A stretch of 64,000 nucleotides of DNA. It comes from Rhizobium sp. L51/94 (GTDB taxonomy: Bacteria > Pseudomonadota > Alphaproteobacteria > Rhizobiales > Rhizobiaceae). A program made the translations under genes and the position numbers. The stretch covers positions 62,001-126,000 of the forward strand of contig NZ_CP072144.1 of the NCBI RefSeq assembly GCF_019355555.1, in the 5' to 3' direction. Shown here one piece after another: positions 18,046 to 26,129 of this stretch. Numbering within the stretch: position 1 is the stretch's first letter; the number at the start of each line of letters is the position of its first letter. Below the pieces are notes generated by a model. That model was given only the letters and a program-made list of their open reading frames with translations, was not told the origin of the DNA and did not search any database.

Positions 18046-19304
18046 CGATCGATCCTCTCGCCCTTGAACAGGTGCGCATAAAGCGGATTGAAACCAATCC
18101 GGTAGACAAGTTCGGCCGGGCTATCGACGTTCCAGGTGGCGAGATCCGCCGATTTCCCGACCTCGATAGTTCCGGTTTCAGCAAGCACGCCTAGGGCCCG
18201 CGCGGCCTCGCGGGTCGTCCCGGCAATGCACTCCTCGACCGTAAGGCCGAACAGGGTCGCCGACATGTTCATGGTGAGCAGCAGGGATGTCAGCGGCGAG
18301 GTGCCGGGATTGCTGTCGGTGGCAATGGCGATCTTCACCCCGGCGTCTCGCAACAGCTGGACCGGCGGCTTCTGCTTCTCGTTGATGGCATAGAAGGCGC
18401 CGGGCAGCAGCACGGCCACCGTGCCGCTCGCGGCAAGTGCAGCCACGCCTGCAGCATCCAGATATTCGAGATGATCGGCCGACAGGGCCCCGTAGGATGC
18501 AGCGAGCCTGGCGCCACCGAGATTGGAAAGCTGCTCGGCATGCAGCTTGACCGGCAGGCCGAGCGCCTTGGCAGCGTCGAACACCAGGGCAATTTCGGAC
18601 GGCGAGAATGCGATACCTTCGCAAAATCCGTCGACGGCATCGATCAGGCCTTCCGCCGCGCCCTGCCGCATGCCGGGAAGCACAACCTCGTCGATATAGG
18701 CGTCGTTGCGCCCCTTGTAGTCGACGGGCGTCGCGTGTGCTGCGAGATAGGAGGTGACGACGCGGACCTGACGGATGCGCTCAATGGCTCGGGCGGCGCG
18801 CAATATCCGCAGTTCGGCATCGACGTTCAGCCCGTAGCCGGATTTGATTTCGATGGTGGTGACGCCTTCGGCCAGCAGCGTGTCCAGCCTCGGCAAGGCG
18901 GCCGCCACCAGTCCTTCGACGGACAGGGCATTTGTGGCATTGACCGAGGAAACGATGCCGCCCCCGGCGCGCGCAACCTCTTCGTAAGTGGCGCCCTCGA
19001 GCCGCATTTCGAACTCGCGGGCGCGATTGCCACCATAGATGATGTGCGTGTGGCAATCGACCAGTCCGGGGGTCACCCAGCGCCCTTCGAGGTCGAGGAT
19101 ATCGGCGGTCTCGATGGCCCAGACCGGCAATTCACTCTCGGGGCCAGCATAGGCGATGCGGCCATTTTCGACGACGATTGCAGCCTTTTCGATAAGGCCG
19201 AGGCCGGGCAGGCGGCTGTCCAGCGTCGCAAGCCGGGCGTTGCGCAGCAAACGTGGGCGGCCTAGAAATGCGGTATTCTGTTCGGAGGAATTGTTCCCGG
19301 TCAT
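18042..19304 (-). CDS. hutI: Imidazolonepropionase
   Basis: A 420-residue amidohydrolase-superfamily metalloenzyme that opens 4-imidazolone-5-propionate to N-formimino-L-glutamate. The metal-binding motif is DCHTHIIYGGNR. HAEQLSNLGG and ATDSNPGTSP supply further metal and catalytic residues. It is the first gene of the minus-strand hut operon, divergent from hutF, with the palindromic operator in between. Confidence 0.97.
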   Translation of the reverse strand: MTGNNSSEQNTAFLGRPRLLRNARLATLDSRLPGLGLIEKAAIVVENGRIAYAGPESELPVWAIETADILDLEGRWVTPGLVDCHTHIIYGGNRAREFEMRLEGATYEEVARAGGGIVSSVNATNALSVEGLVAAALPRLDTLLAEGVTTIEIKSGYGLNVDAELRILRAARAIERIRQVRVVTSYLAAHATPVDYKGRNDAYIDEVVLPGMRQGAAEGLIDAVDGFCEGIAFSPSEIALVFDAAKALGLPVKLHAEQLSNLGGARLAASYGALSADHLEYLDAAGVAALAASGTVAVLLPGAFYAINEKQKPPVQLLRDAGVKIAIATDSNPGTSPLTSLLLTMNMSATLFGLTVEECIAGTTREAARALGVLAETGTIEVGKSADLATWNVDSPAELVYRIGFNPLYAHLFKGERIDR

Positions 19305-19333
19305 CAGCTTTGCGCCTTTCTTTATGGCCTAAC

Positions 19334-19345
19334 ATGTATATACAT
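19334..19345. promoter_or_regulatory. Palindromic operator, probable HutC (GntR-family) site
   Basis: ATGTATATACAT is a perfect 12-bp palindrome in the hutI-hutF divergent region. It resembles the TGTATATACA-type core I associate with HutC, the urocanate-responsive GntR repressor of hut genes. It lies about 30 nt upstream of the hutI start and 80 nt upstream of hutF. No hutC gene is present in the window. Confidence 0.6.
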
Positions 19346-19425
19346 AATAGTCGTGTGACAAGCAAAAATATGGCAGCTGGCGAGGAACCTAGGACGGATC
19401 GCCCGCAAATAGAAGGGGAATGCCG

Positions 19426-20772
19426 ATGGTCGGACTTCACGCAGGATCAGCCCTATTGCCAACCGGCTGGCAAAAGAACGTACGCATAGAGATTGCCGAC
19501 GGGCGCATCGTCAGCATCGCTGCGGGCGTACCGGCCGAGGCCGCCGACGAGCGCCACGCAGTGCTCGTACCCGCCATGCCAAACCTGCACAGCCACGCTT
19601 TCCAGCGGGCGATGGCAGGTCTTGCCGAAGTGCGAGGCCCCGGCAGCGACAGCTTCTGGAGCTGGCGGACGGTGATGTACAAATTCGCCCTGACGATGAC
19701 GCCCGAGGATGTCGAGGCGGTCGCGGCCGAACTCTACATGGAGATGCTGGAGGCCGGCTTTTGCCGCGTCGGGGAATTCCACTACCTGCACCACGACAAG
19801 GACGGCAGGCCCTATGCCAATATTGCCGAATTGGCCGAACGTATCGGCGCTGCCAGCAGTCAAGCCGGTATCGGGCTGACGCTGCTGCCGGTGCTTTACG
19901 CGCGGTCCGGTTTCGGAGGCGGTCAGCCGATCGAGGGCCAGCGCCGCTTTATCAATACGCCGGATAGCTTTGCGACACTGATGGAGGGATGCCGGCAGGT
20001 GATTGGCGCACTGGAAGGCGGCGTGCTCGGCCTTGCGCCGCATAGCCTGCGGGCGGTGACGCCGGAAGAACTGAGTTTTGCCGCAGAGCTTGGGCGGAAC
20101 GGGCCAATCCACATCCACGTCGCAGAGCAGGTCAAGGAAATAGAGGACTGCATTGCCTGGTCCGGCGCACGGCCCGTCGAATGGCTGCTCGACCATGCCG
20201 ATGTCGATGCGCGCTGGTGCCTGATACATGCGACACATATGACGGAGGATGAAACGACACGCATGGCCAAGAGCGGCGCGGTGGCAGGCCTCTGCCCGAT
20301 CACCGAGGCCAACCTTGGAGACGGGACATTTCCTGCCCCGCAGTTCATGTCAGAGGGAGGGCGGTTCGGCATCGGCTCGGACTCGAACGTCCTGATCTCG
20401 GTGCCTGAAGAGTTACGCCAGCTGGAGTATTCGCAGCGCCTCGACCTCCGCGCCCGCAACGTGGTGGCACCTCAAAACGGCTCGACCGGTCGTGCGTTGT
20501 TCGATCAGGCATTAAGAGGCGGTGGTATCGCCCTACAGACCGCGACAGGACTGCAAGAAGGAAACTACGCCGATCTCGTATCGCTGGATGTATCCGCCGT
20601 GCCCTATCTGGAAGGCGACCAGTTGCTCGATCACTGGATGTTTGCCGGAGGCGTGAAGATCGACAGTGTCTGGGCACTCGGGCGCAAGCAGGTCAGCGGT
20701 GGAGTGCATGTCGGGCGGGACCGGATCCGAAAGCGTTTTGTTGCCACCATGACCCGTCTGCTTTCGGCTTAG
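19426..20772 (+). CDS. hutF: Formimidoylglutamate deiminase
   Basis: A 448-residue amidohydrolase converting N-formimino-L-glutamate to N-formyl-L-glutamate and ammonia. The metal site is MPNLHSHAFQRAM, with later HIHVAEQ, HATHM and GSDSNV motifs typical of HutF. Two ATGs are six bases apart. I choose the second, because AAGGGGA is correctly spaced for it (7 nt) and touches the first. It is divergent from hutIHGU and probably under the same operator. Confidence 0.95.
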   Translation: MVGLHAGSALLPTGWQKNVRIEIADGRIVSIAAGVPAEAADERHAVLVPAMPNLHSHAFQRAMAGLAEVRGPGSDSFWSWRTVMYKFALTMTPEDVEAVAAELYMEMLEAGFCRVGEFHYLHHDKDGRPYANIAELAERIGAASSQAGIGLTLLPVLYARSGFGGGQPIEGQRRFINTPDSFATLMEGCRQVIGALEGGVLGLAPHSLRAVTPEELSFAAELGRNGPIHIHVAEQVKEIEDCIAWSGARPVEWLLDHADVDARWCLIHATHMTEDETTRMAKSGAVAGLCPITEANLGDGTFPAPQFMSEGGRFGIGSDSNVLISVPEELRQLEYSQRLDLRARNVVAPQNGSTGRALFDQALRGGGIALQTATGLQEGNYADLVSLDVSAVPYLEGDQLLDHWMFAGGVKIDSVWALGRKQVSGGVHVGRDRIRKRFVATMTRLLSA

Positions 20773-20799
20773 ACGAGAAGCATGTCATCAGAGCGCAAA

Positions 20800-20922
20800 T
20801 TAGTTGATGGAGGCTTCCAGCTTGGAACCCTTGCCGGTCATCTCTTCGCCGGCCGGTGTCAGCATCGACAGGCTGAGAACAGACACCACCATGATCGTTA
20901 CGACGGCTATCATTACTCGCAT
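20800..20922 (-). CDS. 40-residue single-pass membrane peptide, unknown function
   Basis: A short ORF preceded by AAGGAAAAGTCCA and an ATG. The N-terminal half is a hydrophobic helix (MRVMIAVVTIMVVSVLSLSM). The rest is polar, beginning LTPAGEEMTGKGSKLEASIN. It may be a membrane-anchored small protein or a secreted peptide with an uncleaved signal. A second small membrane ORF lies 86 nt upstream on the same strand, so the two could form one transcript. I do not recognise either. The hydrophobic profile and the good ribosome site support it being real. Confidence 0.5.
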   Translation of the reverse strand: MRVMIAVVTIMVVSVLSLSMLTPAGEEMTGKGSKLEASIN

Positions 20923-21008
20923 TGGACTTTTCCTTGTGAACTTGCCCGACAAACGCACCGCGTAGCAGACAGTTCCGTAGGTGGGGTCCTGGGCCCGACA
21001 ATACCAGC

Positions 21009-21158
21009 TTACTGCTGCGGATTTGCACCAGGTTGCTGCGGCGCAAAGGGTTCGGCCTGGCGGATGGTGTGCGTCGGATTGACCAGCAGAATGCTGAGCA
21101 CGATCATCACCAGCGCAAGAATGAGAGTGAGACCGATCAAGAGGGGGCGAATGGCCAT
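21009..21158 (-). CDS. 49-residue single-pass membrane peptide, unknown function
   Basis: A short ORF with ACGGAGACAGCCGCCG before the ATG. The N-terminus, MAIRPLLIGLTLILALVMIV, continues as a roughly 22-residue transmembrane helix. A short polar C-terminus rich in Gln and Pro (QAEPFAPQQPGANPQQ) follows. The topology rule (Arg before the helix) suggests N-in, C-out. It is the likely first gene of a two-gene small-protein unit with 20800..20922. Confidence 0.55.
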   Translation of the reverse strand: MAIRPLLIGLTLILALVMIVLSILLVNPTHTIRQAEPFAPQQPGANPQQ

Positions 21159-21479
21159 CGGCGGCTGTCTCCGTTCATCACCGAAATTTGAGAATCATAG
21201 GTCTATCAGAAATGCTTGAAGTTTCTGAGGCATATCCGGCATTTTCATAAATATAGACTTATGTCGCAGCGAGGCCTATGCGAGACGCAGACTGGATCGC
21301 CCAATCATTGAGCAGCAATCAAATTTGCATATTAAATAAGGGGCGGCTTGCCGCGCCTCCGAAATCTCATATGGTGCATTGGCTTTAAACCATTTTACAC
21401 CGAGGCCATGTCGAGGCAGCAACCCGGCACAGACCGGCAGTGCAACGACGCGGCCAATTTTGCCCCCAGAGGAGAGACC
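21159..21479. other. Intergenic region upstream of the amino-acid ABC operon
   Basis: About 320 bp without a supported gene. Apart from a candidate promoter (listed separately), it holds a short GCGGC/GCCGC hairpin around 21341-21353. AT content is higher than in the flanking genes, as expected of a regulatory region between two divergent units. Confidence 0.6.
21308..21335 (+). promoter_or_regulatory. Candidate promoter of the polar amino-acid ABC transporter operon
   Basis: TTGAGC (21308..21313), a 16-nt spacer and TATTAA (21330..21335) fit a sigma-70-type promoter about 145 nt upstream of the substrate-binding-protein start. No palindromic operator overlapping it is obvious. Confidence 0.35.
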
Positions 21480-22322
21480 ATGAAAATCAATGCATTGCTA
21501 CTATCGGGCGCCGTGGCGCTGGCCACCCTTGCCGGACCTGCCGCCGAAGCCAAGGATTGGAAAACCGTCACCATCACGCTCGAAGGCGCTTATGCGCCCT
21601 GGAACATGACCAATGCCGACGGCACGCTGGGCGGCTTCGAGCCGGAGTTGGCCAAGGTGCTCTGCGAAAAGGCCAAGGTCGAGTGCAAGCTCGTGGCCTC
21701 CGACTGGGACGGCATGATCCCGGCGCTCAACGCCGGCAAGTTCGACATCATCATGGATGCCCTGTCGATCACCGACGAGCGCAAGCAGGTCATCGACTTC
21801 ACCGTTCCCTATGCCGCCACCCCGGCAGCCTTTGCCGTCGCCAAGGACAGTCCGCTGGCGAATGCCGCCGGCACCGGCAAGACCATCACCATGACGCCCG
21901 GCCAGACCGGCGTGGCTGAGATCGATGCCCTGAAGAAAGCCTTCAAGGGCAAGACCATCGGCATCCAGGCGGCCACCGTCTACGCCAAGTTCGTCTATGA
22001 CAACTTTGCAGACATCGCCACGATCCGCGAATACAAGACCGGCGCAGACCGCGACCTCGACCTGCAGAACGGCCGCATCGACCTCGGCTTCGACGACGCC
22101 GTCTATTTCGAAACCGCCTTCGAAGCAGCCAATGGCGCGCTCGGCTTCTCCGGCCCGCAGATTGCCGGACCCATCTGGGGTATCGGCGAAGGCCTCGGCG
22201 TTCGCAAGTCCGACACAGACCTGCGCGACATGTTCAGCGCGGCGATCAAGTCGGCACTCGCCGATGGCACCGTCAAGACCCTGTCGATGAAGTGGTTCAA
22301 GACCGACGTCAGCCCGAAATAA
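21480..22322 (+). CDS. Polar amino-acid ABC transporter, periplasmic substrate-binding protein
   Basis: A 280-residue family-3 solute-binding protein (HisJ/ArgT/LAO type). The signal peptide is MKINALLLSGAVALATLAGP, with cleavage near AEA. The domain begins with the typical GAYAPWNMTNADGTLGGFEPEL and has IIMDALSITDERKQVIDF. The start is the ATG with GAGGAGAGACC in front. It heads a six-gene plus-strand operon. The binding-site family suggests a basic or imidazole-type amino acid, but the ligand cannot be decided by reading. Confidence 0.92.
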   Translation: MKINALLLSGAVALATLAGPAAEAKDWKTVTITLEGAYAPWNMTNADGTLGGFEPELAKVLCEKAKVECKLVASDWDGMIPALNAGKFDIIMDALSITDERKQVIDFTVPYAATPAAFAVAKDSPLANAAGTGKTITMTPGQTGVAEIDALKKAFKGKTIGIQAATVYAKFVYDNFADIATIREYKTGADRDLDLQNGRIDLGFDDAVYFETAFEAANGALGFSGPQIAGPIWGIGEGLGVRKSDTDLRDMFSAAIKSALADGTVKTLSMKWFKTDVSPK

Positions 22323-22336
22323 CTTTTCCAACAGAT

Positions 22337-22361
22337 GCCTCCGGTCGATAGGGCCGGGGGC
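22337..22361 (+). terminator. Intra-operon hairpin after the substrate-binding-protein gene
   Basis: GCCTCCGG and CCGGGGGC can form an 8-bp stem (one G-U pair) between the binding-protein stop and the first permease. It is followed by a weak T-run. Such hairpins usually stabilise or partly terminate the message so that the binding protein is made in excess. Confidence 0.45.
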
Positions 22362-22391
22362 GTCACTGTTTTCGTCATTTCGGAATAACAG

Positions 22392-23117
22392 ATGTCGACA
22401 TTGCAACTGCTGGGCTTCGGTTCGACCGGGTGGGGCGCCCTGCTTCTCGTGGCAACGCTGCTGACGCTCGCCGTCACTGCAGCGGCGCTGGCGATCGGCG
22501 CCGTGCTCGGCACGCTCGTCGCCGCAGCCAAGCTTTCCGGCAACCGGCTCCTATGGGCGCTCGGCCATGCCTACACCACCGTCTTTCGCGGCGTGCCTGA
22601 ACTGCTGATCATCTATCTCATCTATTTTGGCGGCTCGAGCGCCCTGACCTCCATGGGCAAGGCACTGGGCTACGACGGCTTCCTTGGCCTGCCGTCCTTT
22701 GCCGCCGGCGCCCTTGCCGTGGGGGTCATCTCCGGCTCCTACCAGGCTGAAGTGTTTCGCGGCGCCTACCTGGCGATCTCGAAGGGCGAACTGGAAGCCG
22801 CCTCGGCGATCGGCATGGGCACGCGACTGCGCTTCCGCCGGATCATCCTGCCGCAGGTGCTGAGGCTTGCCATCCCCGGCCTCGGCAATGTCTGGCAGCT
22901 GAGCCTCAAGGATTCAGCCCTGATCTCTGTTACCGGGCTTGCCGAACTGATGCGCACCAGCCAGGTGGCGGCCGGCTCGACGCGGCATTATTTCCTGTTC
23001 TTTATCGCCGGCGGGTGCCTCTACCTGATCCTGACCAGTCTTTCGGACCAGGTTTTCAACCGAGCCGAGCGTCGCGCCAACCGTAGCATGCCGTCGGCAA
23101 CGATGGGGAAGGCTTGA
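22392..23117 (+). CDS. Polar amino-acid ABC transporter permease (HisQ-like)
   Basis: A 241-residue inner-membrane permease of the HisMQ family with about five transmembrane helices. The coupling-loop EAA motif appears as GELEAASAIGMGTRLRFRRI. RGVPELLIIYLIYFGG is typical of HisQ/OccQ. It is 3 nt from the second permease, so the two are translated together. Confidence 0.92.
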   Translation: MSTLQLLGFGSTGWGALLLVATLLTLAVTAAALAIGAVLGTLVAAAKLSGNRLLWALGHAYTTVFRGVPELLIIYLIYFGGSSALTSMGKALGYDGFLGLPSFAAGALAVGVISGSYQAEVFRGAYLAISKGELEAASAIGMGTRLRFRRIILPQVLRLAIPGLGNVWQLSLKDSALISVTGLAELMRTSQVAAGSTRHYFLFFIAGGCLYLILTSLSDQVFNRAERRANRSMPSATMGKA

Positions 23118-23120
23118 GCC

Positions 23121-23825
23121 ATGGATATCGCCTTCCTGTCATCGACCATGGCCACGCTGCTCGCAGCCTTGCCGATGACGCTGGCCCTGTTCATCACGTC
23201 GATCACCCTTGGCGGCCTGCTGGCGCTGGGGCTCGTCTGGATGCGCACCGGCGGCAATCCGATCCTTTCGGCCTTCGCCAAGGCCTATATCTTCGTGTTT
23301 CGCGGCTCGCCGCTGCTGATCCAGATGTTCCTGATCTTTTACGGCCTCGGCCAGTTCGGCATCATCCGCTACTCGTTTCTCTGGCCGCTGCTGCGCGAGC
23401 CCTTTGTCTGCGCCGTGCTGTCGCTGGCGCTCTGCACGGCCGGCTACACGGCAGAGATCTTTCGCGGCGGCATCCGCGCCGTTTCGCCGAAGGAGATCGA
23501 GGCAGCCCGCTCGATCGGCATGTCCGGCTTTCTGCTGGTGCGCCGCATTCTGGCGCCCATCGCCTTCCGCCATGCGCTGCCTGCCTATTCGACCGAGATC
23601 GTGCTGATGTTGAAGTCGACGGCGCTCGCAAGCCTCGTAACCGTCTGGGAGGTAACCGGCGTCGCACAGCGGCTGATCTCGCACACCTACCGGACGATGG
23701 AGGTATTTCTCTGCGCCGCCGTCATCTATCTCGTCCTGAATTTCATCATCCTGCAGGCCTTCGGCCTGCTAGAATATCGCCTCTCCCGCCATCGCCGCGC
23801 AGCGCCGCAGGCTTTGAAGGCGTAA
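23121..23825 (+). CDS. Polar amino-acid ABC transporter permease (HisM-like)
   Basis: A 234-residue permease pairing with the preceding one. FRGSPLLIQMFLIFYGLGQF and the EAA loop KEIEAARSIGMSGFLLVRRI mark the HisM/OccM branch. About five transmembrane helices span the protein. It sits between the first permease and the ATPase. Confidence 0.92.
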   Translation: MDIAFLSSTMATLLAALPMTLALFITSITLGGLLALGLVWMRTGGNPILSAFAKAYIFVFRGSPLLIQMFLIFYGLGQFGIIRYSFLWPLLREPFVCAVLSLALCTAGYTAEIFRGGIRAVSPKEIEAARSIGMSGFLLVRRILAPIAFRHALPAYSTEIVLMLKSTALASLVTVWEVTGVAQRLISHTYRTMEVFLCAAVIYLVLNFIILQAFGLLEYRLSRHRRAAPQALKA

Positions 23826-23847
23826 CGCAGTCTGAACTGGAGCGACC

Positions 23848-24618
23848 ATGGCCCGCGTCAACCGACTTTCGGTCCGCAATATCCGCAAGAGCTTCGGCAC
23901 CCACGAGGTGCTGCGCGGCATCTCGCTGGATGCCGAGGATGGCGACGTCATATCCCTGCTCGGCGCTTCCGGCTCCGGCAAGTCGACATTCCTCCGCTGC
24001 ATCAACCTTCTCGAAGTCGCCAACGACGGCGAAATCTGGGTGGATGGCGAGCAAATCCGCATGATCCACAAGAACGGACGGAGCAAGCCGGAGAGCAACC
24101 GGCAGGTCGACCACATCCGCTCGGAACTCGGCATGGTGTTCCAGTCGTTCAATCTCTGGTCCCATATGACCATCCTGCAGAATGTCATCGAGGGCCCGAT
24201 CCACGTGCTGAAGCGGCCTCGTGCGGAAGCCATTGCTGACGCCGAGGCGCTGCTCGAGAAGGTCGGCATCGCGGACAAGCGCCATGCCTATCCGGCCCAT
24301 CTTTCCGGCGGCCAGCAGCAGCGCGCGGCGATAGCGCGGGCGCTGGCGATGAAGCCGAAGGTGATGCTGTTCGACGAACCGACATCCGCACTCGATCCGG
24401 AACTGGTCGGCGAGGTGCTGCGCGTCATGCGGGCGCTGGCAGAAGAGGGCATGACCATGCTGGTCGTCACCCACGAGATGAGCTTTGCCCGCAACGTCTC
24501 CAACCGCGTCGTCTTCATGCGCGAAGGGCTGATCGACAGTTCCGGCAGCCCGGAAGAGATGTTTGGCGGCGGCGGCTCGCCGGCTTTCCGCCAGTTCATC
24601 GGCAATTTCGGAAGCTGA
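23848..24618 (+). CDS. Polar amino-acid ABC transporter ATP-binding protein
   Basis: A 256-residue ATPase of the HisP/GlnQ family. Walker A is GASGSGKST, the Q-loop is MVFQSFNLW, the signature is LSGGQQQR, Walker B is VMLFDEPTSALD, and the switch His lies in VVTHEM. It energises the two permeases upstream. Its stop is 4 nt before the ATG of the ammonia-lyase homologue, so that gene belongs to the same operon. Confidence 0.95.
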   Translation: MARVNRLSVRNIRKSFGTHEVLRGISLDAEDGDVISLLGASGSGKSTFLRCINLLEVANDGEIWVDGEQIRMIHKNGRSKPESNRQVDHIRSELGMVFQSFNLWSHMTILQNVIEGPIHVLKRPRAEAIADAEALLEKVGIADKRHAYPAHLSGGQQQRAAIARALAMKPKVMLFDEPTSALDPELVGEVLRVMRALAEEGMTMLVVTHEMSFARNVSNRVVFMREGLIDSSGSPEEMFGGGGSPAFRQFIGNFGS

Positions 24619-24622
24619 TCCC

Positions 24623-26113
24623 ATGACCGTCACTCTCGAAGCAAAGCTCGGCTGGCGCGACGTCGCGGCCATCGCAGGCGGCGAAAGCCTGTCGCTCGCC
24701 CCCGCAGTCTGGGCGCGCATCGACAATGCCAGCCGCATCGTTGCCCGCATCGTCGAAACGGGCCAGCGGGCCTACGGCATCAACACCGGCGTCGGCGCCC
24801 TATCGGATACAGTGGTAGACCTCGCATCGCAGAGCAAGCTGTCACGCAACATTATCCTCAGCCATGCCTGCGGCGTCGGACCGCTTCTGTCCCGGCGCGA
24901 AGTCAGGGCGATCATCGCCGCCCAGATCGCCAATTTTTCCCACGGCTATTCCGGTGTGCGCCGCGAGATCGTCGACCACCTCCGGACGTTTCTCGACAAG
25001 GACTGCATTCCAGACGTCCCCTCCAGGGGATCGGCAGGCTATCTCACCCACAATGCCCACACGGCACTGGTGCTGATCGGCGAGGGTGCGGCCCATGTTG
25101 CAGGACAGCCGATGACCGGTGGCGAGGCGCTTGCGGCTATCGGCCTTGTGCCGCTGGTGCTGGGCGCCAAGGAGGGGCTCAGTCTCGTCAATGGCACGGC
25201 CTGCGCCACCGGGCTTTCTTGCGTGGCACTGGCGCGTGCAGCCAATCTTCTCGAATGGGCGGATGCCATTGCCGCGCTGACGCTCGAGGCAGCCGGCGGA
25301 CAGATGGCAGCCTTCGACGAGACCGCGCTCGCCCTCAAGGTTTCGGATGGCGTCCAGAAAGTCGGCGCATCGTTACGGCGGCTGCTCGCCGGCAGCGGTC
25401 TGATTGCGGCAGCGCTCGGCAAACGCACTCAGGATGCCCTCAGCCTGCGCGCCATCCCGCATGCCCATGGCGCGGCCCGCGATGTCTTCGAAAATTCCGC
25501 CCGCGTGGTCGACCAGGAACTGGCCTCCGTCACCGACAATCCGGCCGTCTACGGCACGCCGGACAATCCCGTCGTCTCCTCGGAGGCCCATGCCGTATCG
25601 CCGGCACTCGGCCAGGCAGCGGACGGCCTCGCGATTGCGTTGGCGCAGATCGCTGGCATGAGCGAACGCCGGATGGACCGACTGGTCAATCCACTGGTGA
25701 GCGGCCTGCCGCCGTTCCTCGCCAGCGACGCAGGCAGCCATTCCGGCCTGATGATCGCCCAGTACAGTGCGGCAGCGCTCGCCAACGAAAACCGTCGACT
25801 GGCTGCTCCCGCCAGCACCGATGGCGGCCTGACATCGGCGTTGCAGGAGGATTTTCTCGCCCATCCGACCGCGGCCGCCAACAAGTTGCTCGCGGTGCTC
25901 GACAACGCCGAGTACATCTTTGCGATCGAACTGATGGCAGCCGCACAGGCACACGACTTCCTGTCTAAGGTGGCAGCGCGCGCCGATGGCACAGAGACGA
26001 TTTACCGGCTTGTCCGCAGCCGCGTCGCGCATTATGCCGACGACCGTCCGCTTGGCGGCGACATCGAGGCGATCAGGTCGCTGATCCGCGACGTGCCACC
26101 GCCGCCTCACTGA
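24623..26113 (+). CDS. HAL/PAL-family ammonia-lyase homologue lacking the Ala-Ser-Gly (MIO) motif
   Basis: A 496-residue protein of the aromatic amino acid lyase fold (RAYGINTGVG, ILSHACGVG, NGTACATG, SVTDNPAV, LQEDF). The segment that should hold the cofactor-forming Ala-Ser-Gly, GSVGASGDLAPLAH in HutH, is three residues shorter and reads GSAGYLTHNAH (Ser137-Ala138-Gly139). The active-site Tyr of QDPYCIR is Leu273 in QDALSLR, although the Arg is kept. It therefore probably cannot do classical MIO elimination. It may resemble the HutH1-type paralogues of pseudomonad hut loci, whose role I cannot state with confidence. Position after an amino-acid transporter and before a SolA-like oxidase suggests catabolism of a modified amino acid, perhaps histidine-like. 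Confidence 0.85.
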   Translation: MTVTLEAKLGWRDVAAIAGGESLSLAPAVWARIDNASRIVARIVETGQRAYGINTGVGALSDTVVDLASQSKLSRNIILSHACGVGPLLSRREVRAIIAAQIANFSHGYSGVRREIVDHLRTFLDKDCIPDVPSRGSAGYLTHNAHTALVLIGEGAAHVAGQPMTGGEALAAIGLVPLVLGAKEGLSLVNGTACATGLSCVALARAANLLEWADAIAALTLEAAGGQMAAFDETALALKVSDGVQKVGASLRRLLAGSGLIAAALGKRTQDALSLRAIPHAHGAARDVFENSARVVDQELASVTDNPAVYGTPDNPVVSSEAHAVSPALGQAADGLAIALAQIAGMSERRMDRLVNPLVSGLPPFLASDAGSHSGLMIAQYSAAALANENRRLAAPASTDGGLTSALQEDFLAHPTAAANKLLAVLDNAEYIFAIELMAAAQAHDFLSKVAARADGTETIYRLVRSRVAHYADDRPLGGDIEAIRSLIRDVPPPPH

Positions 26114-26129
26114 AATCGGGAATGTAGCC

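Noticed and set aside
20782..21219. 145-codon plus-strand ORF after hutF
   Set aside because: It runs opposite two short membrane-peptide ORFs that have better ribosome sites and hydrophobic profiles; its own translation is His/Arg-rich and shows no family.
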